DNA from: Candidatus Methanolliviera sp. GoM_asphalt
GTDB lineage: Archaea; Halobacteriota; Methanoliparia; Methanoliparales; Methanoliparaceae
Reading direction: 5' to 3'
NCBI GenBank assembly: GCA_902158745.1
Contig: CABGHH010000099.1
Location: 1-6,242 of the forward strand
DNA: 6,242 nt
Position 1 is the stretch's first letter. Every line of letters begins with the position of its first letter. Positions 5,130 through 6,242 of this stretch are shown here, in pieces. Position numbers and translations under genes: made by a program. The notes beneath the pieces are model-generated. The model worked only from the letters and a program-made list of their open reading frames with translations, did not search any database and was not told the DNA's origin.

Positions 5130-5177
5130 ATGGAAGAGATAAAAACTGGAATTTATTGGGTCGGCGGTAAGAAGTAG
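5130..5177 (+). pseudogene. 15-codon stub resembling a flavodiiron protein N-terminus
   Basis: ATG 5130 lies 6 nt after GGAGG (5119-5123) and 1 nt after the rubredoxin 1 stop, so it should be translated. The 15-residue product MEEIKTGIYWVGGKK ends at TAG 5175-5177. Its EIKTGIYWVGG looks like the first strand of flavodiiron proteins; the FprA-like protein downstream has ELKPHIYSVGA at the same point, and bacterial FprA proteins I recall have GIYWVGA. The homology stops after about 13 codons, where a short tandem repeat begins. The order rubredoxin-stub mirrors rubredoxin 2-FprA, spacing included. I read it as what remains of a flavodiiron gene after deletion. A real micropeptide is possible but less likely. 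Confidence 0.55.
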
Positions 5178-5198
5178 GTAAGAAGTTAGGAGAAGTTA
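5166..5198 (+). repeat. Three imperfect tandem copies of a GGTAAGAAGTA unit
   Basis: GGTAAGAAGTA (5166-5176), GGTAAGAAGTTA (5177-5188) and GGAGAAGTTA (5189-5198) follow each other. The array begins exactly where similarity of the stub to flavodiiron proteins ends, and its last copy supplies AGGAG, the ribosome site of flavodoxin 2. It may mark a deletion or duplication joint. Confidence 0.6.
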
Positions 5199-5205
5199 TC
5201 GAAAA

Positions 5206-5637
5206 ATGGTAAAAGCAATAATAATATATGAGACACGTTCGGGCAATACGGAAATGATGGCAAAAGCAATAGAAACGGGCCTGAAAGAAGCGGGAGTTGA
5301 AGTCGAACGGAAAAAGGCTGCACGTGCCAATGCGGAGGACCTAAAAGACGTGGATGCTGTAGTTCTCGGCTCTCCAACGTATGTTCGTAACTTGATAGCA
5401 GCGATGAAGACGTTTCTTTTTGAGATGGATAAAGCAGACTTGAAAGGCAAGGTTGGAGCGGCATTCGGATCTTACGGTTGGAGTGGCGAATCCATTGAGA
5501 TATTGACAGAAACGATGAAGAATCTCGTCGGGATGAACGTGATAGAACCGGGATTGAGAATAAAACGCGGACCAACCGAAAAAGGGCTGGAAGAATGCCG
5601 CGAGTTTGGTAAGAAGATTGCAGAGAGGCTAAAATAA
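5206..5637 (+). CDS. Flavodoxin 2, paralogue of flavodoxin 1
   Basis: This 143-residue FMN-binding flavodoxin has the phosphate loop TRSGNTEMM (residues 10-18), which matches the classic T/S-x-T/S-G-N-T pattern better than flavodoxin 1 does. The flavin loops are LGSPTYVRN (54-62) and FGSYGWSGES (87-96). Same length and gap-free alignment with flavodoxin 1 (about 60% identical) indicate duplication followed by divergence, which is strongest in the loops that touch FMN (Y14 to N14, FHHD to YVRN) and at residues 121-129. This suggests different redox potential or partners. Its ribosome site is modest (AGGAG 5188-5192, 13 nt before ATG 5206). It starts the tight flavodoxin-rubredoxin-FprA set and probably shuttles electrons with those products in the cytoplasm. 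Confidence 0.93.
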   Translation: MVKAIIIYETRSGNTEMMAKAIETGLKEAGVEVERKKAARANAEDLKDVDAVVLGSPTYVRNLIAAMKTFLFEMDKADLKGKVGAAFGSYGWSGESIEILTETMKNLVGMNVIEPGLRIKRGPTEKGLEECREFGKKIAERLK

Positions 5638-5655
5638 AAAAGAGGAAAAAGAAAA

Positions 5656-5793
5656 ATGGCAAAATGGAAATGTACGGTATGTGAATATATATATGACGAA
5701 GAGGAAGAGGGAACGGCATTTGAAGATTTACCAGCGGATTGGGTCTGTCCCGCCTGTGGTGTAGGTAAAGAGGCATTTGAAAAGGAGGAGTGA
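5656..5793 (+). CDS. rub: Rubredoxin 2, short 45-residue type
   Basis: This one-iron electron carrier has Cys6/Cys9 (CTVCEYIYD) and Cys31/Cys34 (WVCPACGVGKEAF) and the signature TAFEDLPADW. It has the same shortened 45-residue length as rubredoxin 1 but is more acidic (the tail is FEKEE). The Gly after the second Cys, usual in rubredoxins (CxxCGY), is Glu10 here; this site flanks the iron knuckle and could alter the potential. Upstream is the weak site AGAGGA (5641-5646), 18 nt after flavodoxin 2. The stop TGA is 1 nt before the FprA start, and the last codons hold FprA's ribosome site (GGAGG 5784-5788), so the two are probably translationally coupled. The expected role is direct electron donor to the flavodiiron protein. 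Confidence 0.95.
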   Translation: MAKWKCTVCEYIYDEEEEGTAFEDLPADWVCPACGVGKEAFEKEE

Positions 5794-5794
5794 A

Positions 5795-6242
5795 ATGAGT
5801 CTTAGAAGAGAACTGAAACCGCATATTTATTCGGTGGGGGCAGTTGACTGGGATAGAAGGTTATTTGACGAACTAATCCCGCTACCCGATGGCACAAGCT
5901 ATAACTCTTACTTGATAAAAGGCAGCGAAAAAACGGCGTTGATTGATACTGTGGACGCAACCATGACGGATGTGCTAGTAAGGAATCTTGAAGACCTTGG
6001 TATTAAAGATATAGATTATGTCATCGCCAATCACGCCGAGCAGGACCATTCAGGGTCGTTAGCCTCAATACTCGCGTTATATCCCCACGCTAGGGTTGTT
6101 TGCACACCAAAATGCAAAGATATGCTTATGGATTTGCTTTTGATACACCAGGATAAAATCCTAACCGTGGAGGATAGAGTGGTTATATCTCTGGGTGACA
6201 AAACACTGGAGTTCATTCATGCATCTTGGGTTCACTGGCCCG
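5795..6242 (+). CDS. fprA: FprA-like flavodiiron protein (F420H2 oxidase type), partial
   Basis: The N-terminal 149 residues are present; the gene runs off the right edge without a stop. Flavodiiron proteins reduce O2 to water or NO to N2O at a cytoplasmic non-heme diiron site. In methanogens, FprA uses reduced F420; in other anaerobes rubredoxin is the donor. The metallo-beta-lactamase-type ligand motif is intact: NHAEQDHSG gives His80, Glu82, Asp84 and His85, and IHASWVHWP gives His147 of the next ligand. GAVDWDRRLFDELIPLPDGT near the N-terminus is typical of the archaeal FprA branch. Full proteins are about 400 residues with a C-terminal flavodoxin domain, which lies outside the window. 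ATG 5795 is 6 nt after GGAGG. Linkage to rubredoxin 2 favours rubredoxin as donor, but F420H2 cannot be excluded. Confidence 0.95.
   Translation, partial: MSLRRELKPHIYSVGAVDWDRRLFDELIPLPDGTSYNSYLIKGSEKTALIDTVDATMTDVLVRNLEDLGIKDIDYVIANHAEQDHSGSLASILALYPHARVVCTPKCKDMLMDLLLIHQDKILTVEDRVVISLGDKTLEFIHASWVHWP

Noticed and set aside
5186..5824. A 212-codon minus-strand open frame opposite flavodoxin 2 and rubredoxin 2
   Set aside because: It is low-complexity (Ser/Leu/Phe/Pro rich) and spans two clear + strand genes, so it is a shadow.
1..6242. CRISPR array, tRNA, rRNA or transposase
   Set aside because: No regularly spaced repeats, cloverleaf or transposase motif was seen on either strand; the repeats present are short and isolated.

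Overview
The window looks archaeal: an anaerobic euryarchaeon that makes c-type cytochromes, such as an ANME or Syntrophoarchaeum type, or an Archaeoglobales relative. The grounds are a PGF-CTERM surface anchor on a multiheme cytochrome, TATA-type promoter boxes instead of -35/-10 pairs, strong GGAGG ribosome sites, and anaerobe-type oxygen-defence proteins (one-iron superoxide reductase, archaeal 2-Cys peroxiredoxin, FprA-type flavodiiron protein, rubredoxins). The lineage is inferred from gene content only; no marker gene is present.

Layout, all supported genes on the + strand. Bases 1-67 hold a possible end of a membrane protein. Bases 68-214 are a promoter/leader region with a TATA box, a dyad over the predicted transcription start and a possible 26-codon leader ORF. 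Next come a membrane-anchored NapC/NrfH-like multiheme cytochrome (215-817), a second promoter (about 835-847), a small encapsulated-ferritin-like protein (884-1165) overlapping by 4 nt a five-heme surface cytochrome (1162-2514), then a tight run: superoxide reductase, peroxiredoxin, ferritin, a DsrE-like cysteine protein and flavodoxin (2533-4889). A 101-nt gap with two hairpins follows. The right end is flavodoxin/rubredoxin/flavodiiron territory: rubredoxin 1, a 15-codon stub resembling the start of a flavodiiron protein, flavodoxin 2, rubredoxin 2, and the N-terminal third of an FprA-like flavodiiron protein running off the end.

How the parts fit: superoxide is reduced by SOR, peroxide by peroxiredoxin, and O2 (or NO) by the flavodiiron protein. 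Rubredoxins and flavodoxins are the likely electron carriers, and the two ferritin-type proteins would store or oxidise iron released by oxidative damage. The two cytochromes (six and five heme sites) could carry electrons from the membrane quinone/methanophenazine pool to the cell surface. Their presence next to an oxygen-defence cluster is the least expected part of the layout. The flavodoxin-rubredoxin-(flavodiiron) order occurs twice, pointing to a tandem duplication with loss of most of one flavodiiron copy.
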